Shown piece after piece: positions 35,744 through 44,411 of a stretch of DNA of 64,000 nt. The DNA comes from an uncultured Thermoguttaceae bacterium (GTDB lineage: Bacteria; Planctomycetota; Planctomycetia; Pirellulales; Thermoguttaceae), in assembly GCA_938084835.1 (NCBI GenBank), contig CALKER010000004.1, positions 186,001 to 250,000 of the forward strand, read 5' to 3'. The translations under genes were made by a program, and so were the position numbers. Positions within the stretch are counted from its first letter, which is position 1. Every line of letters begins with the position of its first letter. The notes under the pieces were generated by a model. That model was not told where the DNA came from and did no database searches. It saw nothing but the letters and a program-made list of their open reading frames with translations.

Positions 35744-37063
35744 CTAAGCCAATTCCCAACCGGGGCGGCAGAGCGACTTGACCAAGGTTTCCAAACCTTC
35801 GATATTGGTCACCCGCATTTGAGCTGCATCCCATTCCACCTTGGGTCCAACGCCAGGGACGGCTGCCACCCACACGGCCAGATTGCCTAAAAGAACTGTC
35901 TCAGTCAGCGGGCTGGCATAATCGGGGAAGTTGGACATTGCCGGCTCCCCGCCGCGAATCGCCTCGATCCACTCTTCAAAGTGACCGGGGGAGTGCTTAA
36001 AGGTCACTTCCGGAACCGAGACATTGCCAAGAATCTCGAATTTATCGCAGTAGTCGCCGGGCGAATAGAGCTTCCCTTTTTCTCCGATGATTAGTGCACC
36101 GCTTCCGGCCGGCTCCCGCCCGTCCAGCAACTGCGGATCGGGCCGCTTGCCACCGTCGTACCATACAAGTTTTAAGGCCGGCCGATCCCCCCGCGCAGGG
36201 AACTGGTACGTAATGATTGACCACTTGGGAAAGCTGTCCCCATTGTGACCGGAAGTTTCTGCCTGAATGGAAATGGGATCGCGCAGATCCAGAGCCGCAA
36301 ACGGCATATTCATGGTGTGACAAGCCATGTCACCTAAAGCCCCGGTGCCAAAGTCCCAGTAGCCGCGCCAGGCGAAGGGATGGTAACCGTCGGCATATGG
36401 ACGAAGGGGAGCCGGCCCCAACCAAAGATCCCATTTCACATGGGGCGGACAAGGTTTGGGTTCTGGCCGAGGACCTCCCTGCGGCCAAATGGGCCGATTT
36501 GTCCACACGTGTACTTCCGAAACCTTTCCCAAAGCGCCCGCACGCACAATGGCCGCCGCCCGTCGCAGACCAGCCGTGGCCGTACCCTGATTCCCCATCT
36601 GCGTGGCCACGCCCATTTCTCGTGCCACCTGCCCCATCAAACGCGCCTCATAAACCGTCCGCGTCAGGGGCTTCTGGCAGAAACAGTGCATTTTCATCCT
36701 CATCGCCATCACCCCAGCCAGCGCGTGGGTGTGGTCCGCCGTGCTGATAGTGACCGCATCAATCTTGCCTTCATTCTCCTCAAGCATTTTTCGGAAGTCA
36801 GTGTACGTCTTTGCACCTTCGAAACGTTTTGTGGCGGCATTAAGACGGTTTTCGTCAATGTCGCAAATGGCTACCACATCACCGAACCGGGCAGCATCGG
36901 CCGCGTCACTTGAACCCTTCCCTCCGATCCCAATGCATCCAAAGCGAATTCGCTCATTGGGGGACTTGGCCTGCTGGGCGCTTACCGGCCGCACCATGAA
37001 AACACTAATTCCGGCCCAGGTTGCTGCCCGAAGAAAGTTCCTCCGACTCGCCGAGACTTTCAT
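35744..37063 (-). CDS. Tat-exported Gfo/Idh/MocA-family oxidoreductase
   Basis: This protein has about 439 residues. GGAG lies 9 nt before ATG 37063. The N-terminus SASRRNFLRAATWAG carries the twin-arginine signal, so the folded protein is exported. IRFGCIGIGGKGSSDA is the Rossmann loop and FCQKPLTRT replaces the usual EKP by QKP, a variant common in the large planctomycete group. GTGALGDMACHTMNMPFAALDL and the C-terminal domain fit this group, with conserved Asp/His residues. It probably oxidises a sugar or sugar-like compound in the cell envelope. The substrate is unknown. Confidence 0.92.
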   Translation of the reverse strand: MKVSASRRNFLRAATWAGISVFMVRPVSAQQAKSPNERIRFGCIGIGGKGSSDAADAARFGDVVAICDIDENRLNAATKRFEGAKTYTDFRKMLEENEGKIDAVTISTADHTHALAGVMAMRMKMHCFCQKPLTRTVYEARLMGQVAREMGVATQMGNQGTATAGLRRAAAIVRAGALGKVSEVHVWTNRPIWPQGGPRPEPKPCPPHVKWDLWLGPAPLRPYADGYHPFAWRGYWDFGTGALGDMACHTMNMPFAALDLRDPISIQAETSGHNGDSFPKWSIITYQFPARGDRPALKLVWYDGGKRPDPQLLDGREPAGSGALIIGEKGKLYSPGDYCDKFEILGNVSVPEVTFKHSPGHFEEWIEAIRGGEPAMSNFPDYASPLTETVLLGNLAVWVAAVPGVGPKVEWDAAQMRVTNIEGLETLVKSLCRPGWELA

Positions 37064-37124
37064 GCTTGAAACTCCTTCCTGCACTACATTGCCGTTACTT
37101 CACCCTGAAGTCCAGTGGCAAGGA

Positions 37125-37178
37125 CAAGATGCCTCCGGCAGGGTTCGAACCAGCTGGATCTACAACCAACCACGGCGG
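37125..37178 (-). pseudogene. tRNA-like 3' fragment
   Basis: On the minus strand the sequence GCTGGTTCGAACCCTGC forms a T-arm with one T-T mismatch and a standard TTCGAAC loop. It is followed by CGGAGGC and A, which fits a 3' acceptor strand with discriminator base. No matching 5' acceptor GCCTCCG, D-arm or full anticodon stem lies upstream, so it is not a complete tRNA gene. It may be a decayed tRNA or an attachment-site remnant. Confidence 0.35.
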
Positions 37179-37685
37179 GATACTACGCGTATCCAATAAA
37201 TTAGCGGGTTGCCTTCAAGGTTGCAACGTTGTAGCAATCGTACTTGCACCAGAAGCCCTTACCTTAGGGCGATGCCGGCGCCGCTTCTTGCCCGCATCAA
37301 CCCAAGTCCTCTTCCCCAAAGAACAACTTATTGTGGCTTGAATAGTCTTGTATGGCCTTTAATAGTATTGGTCTCCCACACCCTTTGCGCTCTTAAAACC
37401 CCCTTTCCGCTTAATTACAAAGTGCCGAAATCCTGGCTGCAACTAGCCGCCAGGGTTGGCGTTTTATTGATCCCGCTTTTCCCGAGGGAGGCATGCAGCA
37501 TTTTGCTTGAGCCGTGATTTCAGAATCCCGCACGAAAAACTCCAGAGAAGACTCATCCCGTGCCGCAAGGGTTCACCACTTACGGATTAAGCCGGAGTTT
37601 GCCAGCGAAAGACTCCCTCAACTTAAGTTCGGACAGCCGCACATTAAGAGGCGCCACTGAACTGCCCGCTCCCAATTTATCGTGT

Positions 37686-37725
37686 GATTTCTCGTTTGAA
37701 CATTGATCGATGGATTTCTCGTTTG
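37686..37725. repeat. 13-bp direct repeat GATTTCTCGTTTG
   Basis: GATTTCTCGTTTG is present at 37686-37698 and 37713-37725, starting 27 bp apart, in a gene-free region. Confidence 0.5.
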
Positions 37726-38434
37726 GGGATACCTGGCACAATTCGAAAGCCCGCCGTGAGAAAAATCCGGAGCGATCCGGAGCAGGTGGGCAGTTAAAAA
37801 ACCCCCTTGATTCGCGGCCTGCATGCTTCACAAGCTGCTCGAAATTTAAGATCACAAATATGATCATCAATATCAACACAGGTATTGGTCACAAAGCCAT
37901 CGGGACCCCATTAGGGCGAAATCCTGCCAACCGATCAATCGCTTGCCAAGCAACACGAGAGAGGCAAGCCCCTCCAACAACCCCGAGCCATTAGGGGGTG
38001 CTACCGCCACAAAATCCTCTCCGATCGGCTTGCCGAATTCTTGAGCATACGCCGATGCACAGCCTTTTCACTCTCCATTCACCAACGGCCTTTACTCTTC
38101 CTGGGTTTAACTTCTGGCCACCCAAGCGTAGGCGGCGCAGACGAATCCCCTCTCTCTTCGTGGATTTATCCCCCGTTTAAGAGGGGTGCAACCCTAGCAA
38201 ACCTACTACTTCGTCAGGAGCTTCTCCCCGTGAATGGGTCCTTCTCAACGACTCCTGATCGGTGGGGCGTTATCATTTTGGGGGCCAGAATCCATCCGCA
38301 TTTCACCGGAGCTTTACGGCCAAGCTCTAAAATTTCGGAAAGGGCGGCGAAAGATCTTCTCCTCTCCGGCAACATATTTAACAGAAAAAGTTCCTCCGAA
38401 AACTCCGGAAGGAATTGCTCCCAAGCACGGGCCA

Positions 38435-39085
38435 ATGAACTTGCAGTCATCGCAACACAATCCGCCATCTCCTCCGGAGGGAGTTGCCGCTTCGATTGTA
38501 GCAAGTTCCCGCGCGTGGTTACGCGCAGTAGTCTATGCGCGACTGGGCGACTGGGAAGGGGTAGATGATGTTCTCCAGGAAGTAGCACTGGCAGCCTTGA
38601 GACAGGTCAATTCGCCCCCTCCACAATGGGGTCCGTGGCTTCGTCGGGTAGCGATCCGACAAGCCTTGCTGTTTCGCAGGCGCCTAGGAAGACAGCGGCG
38701 GCGGGATAAGGCCGCAAATAACTCGCCGACCGAAGGAAGCGCTAATGGGAGATTCTTGACGCCAGATCCTTTGGAATGGCTCATTCGGCAGGAACAAACG
38801 GCGCAAATTCAGGAGGCCATCCGCCGGCTACCACCAATCGACGCAGAATTGCTCTTGCTAAAGTACGGTCAGGATTGGAGTTACGGACAGATTGCGGAGC
38901 ATCTGGGAGTGGGGATCAATGTTATTCAGATGCGGCTCCACCGGGCGCGGTGCCGACTTCGACAGCTGATAAGCCAACGTGACTTGGCTTCGTCGACAAT
39001 TCCGCCCAACGGGCAATCCACGAAATCTTGCGCGATCCCGGCGCATTGCTCCAACCCAAAAGGGCTGACGACTAAAGATGGATAG
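38435..39085 (+). CDS. ECF-type RNA polymerase sigma factor
   Basis: This protein has about 216 residues. Region 2 is seen in ASSRAWLRAVVYARLGDWEGVDDVLQEVALAAL (about 23-56). Region 4 is seen in RLPPIDAELLLLKYGQDWSYGQIAEHLGVGINVIQMRLHRARCRLRQLI, with its helix-turn-helix. It therefore directs RNA polymerase to a small regulon. I chose ATG 38435 because the frame upstream to 38234 is not sigma-like; a ribosome binding site is not clear. The stop overlaps the next gene by 8 bp (ATGGATAG), which suggests translational coupling to the anti-sigma-like protein. Confidence 0.92.
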   Translation: MNLQSSQHNPPSPPEGVAASIVASSRAWLRAVVYARLGDWEGVDDVLQEVALAALRQVNSPPPQWGPWLRRVAIRQALLFRRRLGRQRRRDKAANNSPTEGSANGRFLTPDPLEWLIRQEQTAQIQEAIRRLPPIDAELLLLKYGQDWSYGQIAEHLGVGINVIQMRLHRARCRLRQLISQRDLASSTIPPNGQSTKSCAIPAHCSNPKGLTTKDG

Positions 39086-40154
39086 GCTTGATGAATCAAC
39101 GCTTTTCGGTGCCCAGAAAGCGGAAGCTCCATCAGGACTTCCCGCGCACTTAGCTTTCCAAATTGAACTTCTTGCCGATGAGGCACTGTCCCAAGCTGAG
39201 GAGGCAGAGCTACTCCAAAAGCTGGACAGCGTGCCCGGGGGGTGGCGCCGCTGCGCACTAGCACTGCTTGAAGTGCGCGCTTTGCGGCGTGCCTTGAAAT
39301 CCATTGGGATCAAGGAGGCGAGGACCGAGGTTTCGGGTAGGTTGGTTCCGGCGGATTCGCAAATTCCTCGTCAATCTCCTACCTGGCCCGCGAGAATCCC
39401 AAATCCTGACTATCATGCTAAAGACAGTAAAACTTCATATGAATCAGCCACGAAAGTAAGCCCCGTTTTCGGCAGACATCGTAATGCTAACGGTGTGTCT
39501 GGGACTTTCGGCTGGGGTGGGCGTCTAATCAGGGGTGCACGGATACTTGCCGTCTTTTCGGCCGTAGTAGCGGCTTTTTTCGCCGGCCAGTGGTCAACAT
39601 CGCCGCTGTGGCGGGAGGATCCTTTTGGCGTCACAGTTGTTAGGGGGCGCGAAACTTTGGGCGACAGCGATCGCGCCCTATCTGACCCTTCGCTTAATCG
39701 GAGTGCCCCGGCAAATCCCACTGCGCTCCTCGCCCATGCAGATATCCGCGGCATGTCCTCGAAAACCGGGGTGGAGCATTCGCGGACTGGGGGAAGCTGC
39801 CCAGAAGAGCTGAAGGTCCTTGAAAGTCAAGATCCACAGTCAGCGGCCAAGTGGCCCGAGTACGTGCCGCTCATCGTTCATTCCATGGGCAATGAACATG
39901 CTGTAGTGATACCCCTTATTGGGGGAACGGAACAATCGGACGATGAAGGTCAACTTGTTGGTGAGGACTTTCATGGCGTGCCCGCCAAGTCGGCAATCGG
40001 CACCTGGATTCCGGTGACGCAACTGCTCGGAGGGCGAGGCCACTTATCAGTGGAACGCCGGTTTGTGGAATGGCTTACCATCGACGGCCGTCGGGTGGTC
40101 ATCCCCGTGGAAGACGTTTGGCTCACTCCGGCGGACGTGGCTGCCTTCCAGTAG
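39078..40154 (+). CDS. Membrane anti-sigma factor-like protein
   Basis: This protein has 358 residues with no sequence family I can name. A soluble N-terminal part contains LLADEALSQAEEAELLQKLDSVPGGWRRCALALLEVRALRRAL (about 31-73), which resembles the zinc-finger-less N-domain that precedes planctomycete anti-sigma factors. One transmembrane helix follows (about 155-171, ILAVFSAVVAAFFAGQW), then an extracytoplasmic domain of about 180 residues. The start overlaps the sigma factor stop by 8 bp. The topology and coupling suggest that it holds the ECF factor at the membrane and senses an outside signal. This is inference from context. Confidence 0.75.
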   Translation: MDRLDESTLFGAQKAEAPSGLPAHLAFQIELLADEALSQAEEAELLQKLDSVPGGWRRCALALLEVRALRRALKSIGIKEARTEVSGRLVPADSQIPRQSPTWPARIPNPDYHAKDSKTSYESATKVSPVFGRHRNANGVSGTFGWGGRLIRGARILAVFSAVVAAFFAGQWSTSPLWREDPFGVTVVRGRETLGDSDRALSDPSLNRSAPANPTALLAHADIRGMSSKTGVEHSRTGGSCPEELKVLESQDPQSAAKWPEYVPLIVHSMGNEHAVVIPLIGGTEQSDDEGQLVGEDFHGVPAKSAIGTWIPVTQLLGGRGHLSVERRFVEWLTIDGRRVVIPVEDVWLTPADVAAFQ

Positions 40155-40481
40155 CGGCACAGTTTGGCGTTGGCCGGCGCGAGGTGTATCTAGGGGCGGC
40201 TTTGTGGGATCACACAAAAACATTCACAAAAAACATCAAGTGCGAACTTTAGTTGCCGCGTTCTCCGGTGGAGGGTGATGAGGCGGCGTCGGCCCCCCTT
40301 GGCTGTTAGACTTGGAGCGCGGACAACACTGGTAAATCCCGAAGGCTGCTGTGCAGAGCGTTTGCCGGTTCCACTTGTGTGCAAGGACAGTAAGGAGAGT
40401 ATCCGTCCGGACGGAGCCTTGATAGTCGGCGGCATAAGGTGTTTGGGAAGGTCTAAAGGCTGATTAAAGGAGATCCAAACG
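40155..40481. other. Spacer before PDZ gene, with A-rich repeat
   Basis: There are 327 bases with no gene. CACAAAAACATT (near 40213) and CACAAAAAACAT (near 40225) are adjacent imperfect copies. Confidence 0.5.
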
Positions 40482-41618
40482 ATGAAGCACGGCAAACTGC
40501 AACGCAGGTGGGCGACGGCTGTGCCGTTTGCGGTGTGTTTGGTGTGCTGGATTGGAATGGCCGCCGGCCAGGCCCCAGTTCGCCCGCCCTTTGAGGCTTC
40601 GTTGGGTGACCTCGTGGGCGGTTCGATGGGCGTCGCCTTTCCCGAGATGGTCGGCGGTCCGGTAGCTTTCGGGATGGATCAGGGTTATCCGCCCGCGGGT
40701 ACTCCGGGCGCTTATGGAGGTTTTGGTGTGGTTTCGTCTTACCCAGGCCCCGCCGGGGTATCGGTGGCCACTGCAATTTCAGGGCCGATTCAGGGGGGCT
40801 TGTGGTGGATTGGGATCCAGTGTCGGGCTGTCGACCCACCGCTCCGTGAACAGCTCGGATTGGAAGAAGGTGTTGGGCTTCTTGTGGAAGAAGTTGTCCC
40901 GGATAAGCCCGCTAGCAAGGCAGGGCTGAAACGATTTGACGTGCTGATCGCTGCTGGTGATAGAGAACTTCGGTCCGTCCAAGATCTGATCGACGTGATT
41001 AATCAAGCCGAAGGAAAGGAAATCAAGTTGAAGTACATCCGCCGGGGCGAGACGCTGGAGACTTCGGTTGTTCCGGAAAAGCGCCCCCCACAACCACACA
41101 TTGAGTTACCACCCATTTGGGGCGAACGCTGGCCGTTCCGCTTCCGCTTTTATTACCCCGGCCAGGTTGTGCCGCCTCAACCCGGAAAGTTTCCGCCCCT
41201 TCCCGAAAATGTGACGATCACAATCACCAAGAAAGGTGACGAACCTGCCCAAATCAAAGTGCAGAGGGGCAGTGAATCCTGGGAGGTGAGCGAGAAGGAA
41301 CTCGACAAACTCCCGAAAGACATTCGCCCGCATGTGGAACAGATGCTGCGCGGCGTAGCCCGTGGACCGGAACCTGAGTCACAGCAACCGTGGGGAATAC
41401 CCAGCCTAGAATTCTTCTGGCCTACGCCGCCGTGGTGGAGTCCTTCTACAGATCAGGCAATCCGCGAGCGAATCGAACGACAACTTCAAGAGCTAAATCG
41501 CCGCATGGAGGAACTCCGAGAGCGAGTGGAGGAGCTCAAGAAGCGAGTTCCTGGTGGGCAGCCCCCCGGCCGGCCGCGCGGGGCTCCTCAACCACAGCCC
41601 CCTGGTGAAACCACTTAA
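40482..41618 (+). CDS. Secreted PDZ-domain protein with coiled-coil tail
   Basis: This protein has 378 residues. AAGGAG precedes ATG 40482 by 9 nt. A signal peptide covers about residues 1-30 (ending GMAAGQA). A Gly/Pro-rich stretch follows. The PDZ domain is at about 108-198, with GIQCRAVDPPLREQL, EEGVGLLVEEVVPDKPASKAGL and FDVLIAAGDRELRSVQDLI, as in HtrA-type C-terminal PDZ units, but no trypsin-like protease domain is present. The C-terminus (about 322-352) is a heptad-like coiled coil, then a Pro/Gly tail. As the third gene after a sigma factor and anti-sigma-like gene, it may bind misfolded or signal peptides outside the cytoplasm. This is inference. Confidence 0.85.
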   Translation: MKHGKLQRRWATAVPFAVCLVCWIGMAAGQAPVRPPFEASLGDLVGGSMGVAFPEMVGGPVAFGMDQGYPPAGTPGAYGGFGVVSSYPGPAGVSVATAISGPIQGGLWWIGIQCRAVDPPLREQLGLEEGVGLLVEEVVPDKPASKAGLKRFDVLIAAGDRELRSVQDLIDVINQAEGKEIKLKYIRRGETLETSVVPEKRPPQPHIELPPIWGERWPFRFRFYYPGQVVPPQPGKFPPLPENVTITITKKGDEPAQIKVQRGSESWEVSEKELDKLPKDIRPHVEQMLRGVARGPEPESQQPWGIPSLEFFWPTPPWWSPSTDQAIRERIERQLQELNRRMEELRERVEELKKRVPGGQPPGRPRGAPQPQPPGETT

Positions 41619-41734
41619 ACGTCTCCTTGGCTGTTTGCGAAAACCCTACTTCCACCGCCCCACCCGCAAGGGGATGCCGGGGGACTGTAGCCTCTTGGAG
41701 TACCCAATCGGTTCAAAAAACGCCTTCCGCCCTT

Positions 41735-41773
41735 GGGGGTAGAGCGCTTTTGGGCTCTGCCCCCTTCATTTTT
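41735..41773 (+). terminator. Rho-independent terminator after PDZ gene
   Basis: GGGGGTAGAGC (41735-41745) pairs with GCTCTGCCCCC (41754-41764), 11 bp with one G-U pair and an 8-nt loop, followed by TTCATTTTT. It is a textbook intrinsic terminator 117 nt after the PDZ stop. It separates the sigma module from nuo. Confidence 0.85.
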
Positions 41774-41887
41774 GTATAGGTAATAGGTAAAAAGTCAAAA
41801 TCTTATGAATGCAAAGGCTTAAGCCAGGATCCCGCTTAGTCCACTGACCCCCGAGGGAGGAAAGGTCGTCGGGAATAGCATACCCCC

Positions 41888-41909
41888 CTTTAGTCAGAAT
41901 CGACTAAAG
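41888..41909. promoter_or_regulatory. 8-bp inverted repeat, operator-like
   Basis: CTTTAGTC (41888-41895) and GACTAAAG (41902-41909) are exact complements around AGAATC. It could be an operator or a stem just downstream of the minus-strand remnant. Confidence 0.35.
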
Positions 41910-41973
41910 CATGAGATGCCATGGCCCATGACATGCCACAGCCTAGGAGGGATCTGGCACCGAAAGCCGCCCG

Positions 41974-42309
41974 TCAGCGGCCCGTCGTGTTTCTCATTGG
42001 GGTGGGACAAAATGTGAGGGCGGTCTCACCCACGTCCTGAAGGCTTTGGCTCATCGCGCGAAGCCGCCAACCAACTTCTTCTTCTTGGCTCTTCCGAACA
42101 GCCACGGCTAAAACGCCCAAGCCGGGCTCCCACCCCATGCCCAACGCGAAAGAAATCCGCCAAAAGAGTTCGATTCGACCAATTTGGGCAGATCGTTCTC
42201 GGGAACGGATTCGTGCTTTAACCCGTTTGAGCCGCGTGCCATCCTCTAGAAACCGGTGGACCAGGCAATAGGGAGGCCGGTCGGTTTCAAGTGTTCCCCC
42301 CGAGCACCG
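41974..42309 (-). pseudogene. Possible decayed gene (no start codon)
   Basis: A minus-strand frame of 112 codons runs from after a TGA at 42310-42312 to a stop at 41974-41976. It has no ATG, GTG or TTG in its first half. The translation contains PPYCLVHRFLEDGTRLKRVKA, ELFWRISFALGMGWEPGLGV, LAVAVRKSQEEEVGWRL and DVGETALTFCP, which looks like a real protein. I do not recognise the family. It may be a truncated gene or use a rare CTG start. It overlaps no other gene. Confidence 0.35.
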
Positions 42310-42387
42310 TCAGATGTGTTGACAAAATTGGTGAAGCGAACACAGCCTGCGAGCTCCCCCAAATCTACTATTCATTCCGCCAGTTGG

Positions 42388-42416
42388 TTGACCCCACAAT
42401 TCTTGCAATTTAGAAT
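42388..42416 (+). promoter_or_regulatory. Sigma70-type promoter before nuoA
   Basis: TTGACC (42388-42393), a 17-nt spacer and TAGAAT (42411-42416) form a near-consensus promoter. The expected transcription start near 42423 leaves a leader of about 22 nt with GGAGG at 42431-42435 and ATG at 42445. It should drive the nuo operon. Confidence 0.7.
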
Positions 42417-42444
42417 GCTTTTAACTTGCCGGAGGTCCCTACGA

Positions 42445-42978
42445 ATGAGCGATCCTGCAGTGGTATCAACGATAACGATTGTGCTTTTTGTGGCAATCGC
42501 GACCGTCTTCGCGCTTTTTCTTGTGTTTTTGGGCCGCATCATCAATCCTACCCGTCCTAACCCGGTTAAAAACATGCCGTACGAAAGTGGCATGGATCCT
42601 ATCCACTCGGCACGGAGGCGATTCGACGTACGATTTCACTTGGTGGCTATCGCCTTTTTGGTGTTCGATGTGGAGCTTTTGTTTCTTTATCCTTGGGCAG
42701 TGATGGTAGGAAAAGAGCGGCTGGCCAGCAGGGTCGCTCAAACGGAGATTGGTTTACAGGTGGCCCAGCCGTACGTGGCCGAAACGATGGAATTCTTAGA
42801 GAAAGAACATGAAGAACATTGGGGACAGCCCCGTCGGGCTGACGTGGGGCGCAGAGCCAGCAGTCGAATTAGGTCGCTTGTCCCGCCTTTTGCCTTCGAA
42901 GCAGGCATTTTGTTTACAGCTTTACTTGTGATTGGATATATTTATGACTGGCGCAAAGGGGTGTTCTCATGGCGCTAG
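42445..42978 (+). CDS. nuoA: NADH-quinone oxidoreductase subunit A
   Basis: This small membrane subunit of respiratory complex I has about 177 residues. Three transmembrane helices are seen: [48 protein letters not shown] (with the family motif FDVEL) and [20 protein letters not shown]. The loop MPYESGMDP is a universal NuoA motif. GGAGG lies 9 nt before ATG 42445. It has an insertion of about 55 charged residues between TM2 and TM3 ([14 protein letters not shown] to SSRIRSL) that is longer than in most NuoA proteins. It overlaps nuoB by 10 bp. Confidence 0.95.
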   Translation: MSDPAVVSTITIVLFVAIATVFALFLVFLGRIINPTRPNPVKNMPYESGMDPIHSARRRFDVRFHLVAIAFLVFDVELLFLYPWAVMVGKERLASRVAQTEIGLQVAQPYVAETMEFLEKEHEEHWGQPRRADVGRRASSRIRSLVPPFAFEAGILFTALLVIGYIYDWRKGVFSWR

Positions 42979-43529
42979 CTGGTCTGCCGAATAATGTGCT
43001 TATCACAAAACTTGAGGCACTAGTGAACTGGTGCCGAAAGAATAGCCTCTGGCCCATGCCCTTTGCCACAGCGTGTTGCGGAATTGAGCTTATGGCCCTG
43101 GGCGCCAGTCGATATGACGTGGCGCGATTTGGGGCAGAAGTCTTCCGCTTTAGCCCACGGCAATGTGACCTGATGATCGTGGCTGGCCGTGTAGTCATGA
43201 AAATGATGCCGGTCCTGCAGCGGATTTGGCAACAAATGCACGAGCCCAAATGGTGTATTTCCATGGGGGCATGTGCGTCCACTGGCGGCGTGTTTGACAC
43301 CTATAGTGTGGTTCAGGGGATTGATCGCTTCATCCCTGTTGACATCTACGTTCCTGGATGTCCTCCTCGGCCAGAGCAACTCATCCAAGCCATCTTAGAT
43401 TTGCAGGCAAAAATTGAACGGGAAGGGACACTCTTTGGGCGTGAATTTGATGATCCTCGCCGCAACCTACCGCCCTGGGCTTTGGTTGAAGAGCCGGGCA
43501 ATCGGCCGCCGCCTCTTGAATCTAAGTAG
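42969..43529 (+). CDS. nuoB: NADH-quinone oxidoreductase subunit B
   Basis: This 186-residue subunit holds cluster N2, the last Fe-S centre before quinone. The ligands Cys36 and Cys37 (ATACCGIEL), Cys102 (MGACAS) and Cys131 (VPGCPPRPE) have the exact spacing of the E. coli protein (65 and 29 residues apart). [29 protein letters not shown] is the typical middle part. The start overlaps nuoA by 10 bp, consistent with coupled translation. The C-terminal tail is Pro-rich. Confidence 0.97.
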   Translation: MALAGLPNNVLITKLEALVNWCRKNSLWPMPFATACCGIELMALGASRYDVARFGAEVFRFSPRQCDLMIVAGRVVMKMMPVLQRIWQQMHEPKWCISMGACASTGGVFDTYSVVQGIDRFIPVDIYVPGCPPRPEQLIQAILDLQAKIEREGTLFGREFDDPRRNLPPWALVEEPGNRPPPLESK

Positions 43530-43661
43530 CCGGGAGACTATCGCAGCAAAGCCCGCTCGCGACAGAAGCGAAATTCCAGACTATAGTTCCACAGGTGTTT
43601 GAAAAATTTTTCGGCAACAACAGCCCCGCAGGAAACCCGTGTCAGCATTTGAGAATCCCCG

Positions 43662-44159
43662 ATGAGCAGCACGGTGCGCTATCTCCAGGAGGTTTTTGGT
43701 CTTTTGGAAGAGTACGAATTCCGAGGCCAAAGGCAGGTGGTCGTACCGCGGGAAAAGTTATTCGAGTTACTCAAGTTTTTGAAGGAAACCTGCGGTTTCG
43801 ACATGCTCGTTGATGTGACATGTGTGGATTATCTCACCTATCCCTGCCCCCCACGGTGGGGACGGTTTGGGCTTGTGTACAACTTGCTTGCCACGGAAAC
43901 CGGCGAGCGACTGATCGTGCGGACTTTTTGCGACGTGGAAACGGCCGTGGTACCATCGGTCGTACCCTTGTGGGAAGCGGCTAACTGGCTGGAACGAGAA
44001 GTGTGGGACATGTTCGGCATTCGTTTCGAAGGCCACCCTGATCTCCGCCGCATCCTCCTTCCGGAAGAATTCACCGATCATCCTTTGCGAAAGGATTACC
44101 CCCTGCAAGGCAAAGGAGAACGACACAATCTTCCCGTAATTACCCGGGCAGAAGGTTAG
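43662..44159 (+). CDS. nuoC: NADH-quinone oxidoreductase subunit C
   Basis: This 165-residue peripheral-arm subunit of complex I is not fused to NuoD. The family motif [37 protein letters not shown] is present at about 111-147. It starts 132 nt after nuoB. The ribosome binding site before ATG 43662 is weak, so that start rests on family length. A gap of 252 nt to nuoD follows. Confidence 0.95.
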   Translation: MSSTVRYLQEVFGLLEEYEFRGQRQVVVPREKLFELLKFLKETCGFDMLVDVTCVDYLTYPCPPRWGRFGLVYNLLATETGERLIVRTFCDVETAVVPSVVPLWEAANWLEREVWDMFGIRFEGHPDLRRILLPEEFTDHPLRKDYPLQGKGERHNLPVITRAEG

Positions 44160-44411
44160 CGGTAAGATGCAATCCAGGCCGGCTGAATGGGTTTTCCGGC
44201 GTTTTATGACCACAACGGCCGGTCCGTCCAGGGACCAAATCTGGCGAATTATTTGTAGCTGGGCGGAATTTTCCACCGTCCCTTCCGTTTGGCTGTCATT
44301 TTATAAAAAGAAACGCAAACCCAGGGGCGTGGTCTTTAGAATCCGTGCTTGCTTCGATTCAGTTTGACAGGCACCACCTGCCGCCATTTGAGAAGATGAG
44401 GGTTTCCCGGC

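Larger units (their letters stand above)
37064..38434. other. Longest intergenic region, with tRNA-like fragment
   Basis: There are 1371 bases without a supported gene. It holds a tRNA-like 3' fragment (37125-37178), a 13-bp direct repeat (37686-37725), and a distant inverted repeat (TCAGGAG near 38213, CTCCTGA near 38250). Frames of about 100 codons on both strands are not gene-like. Confidence 0.55.
41619..42444. other. Spacer before nuoA: terminator, dyad, remnant, promoter
   Basis: There are 826 bases between the PDZ gene and nuoA. In order it holds a strong terminator (41735-41773), an 8-bp dyad (41888-41909), a minus-strand coding-like frame (41974-42309) and the nuo promoter (42388-42416). 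Confidence 0.65.

Noticed and set aside
37125-37178. A complete tRNA gene
   Set aside because: The 5' acceptor, D-arm and anticodon stem could not be found and the T-stem has a mismatch; kept only as a possible fragment.
37580-37879. 99-codon minus-strand frame with a hydrophobic start
   Set aside because: The hydrophobic stretch comes from AT-rich DNA, and the rest is polar and includes the direct repeat; no start signal.
42319-42345. TTGACA at about 42319 as the nuo -35 box
   Set aside because: No -10 element at proper distance; the TTGACC/TAGAAT pair at 42388-42416 fits far better.
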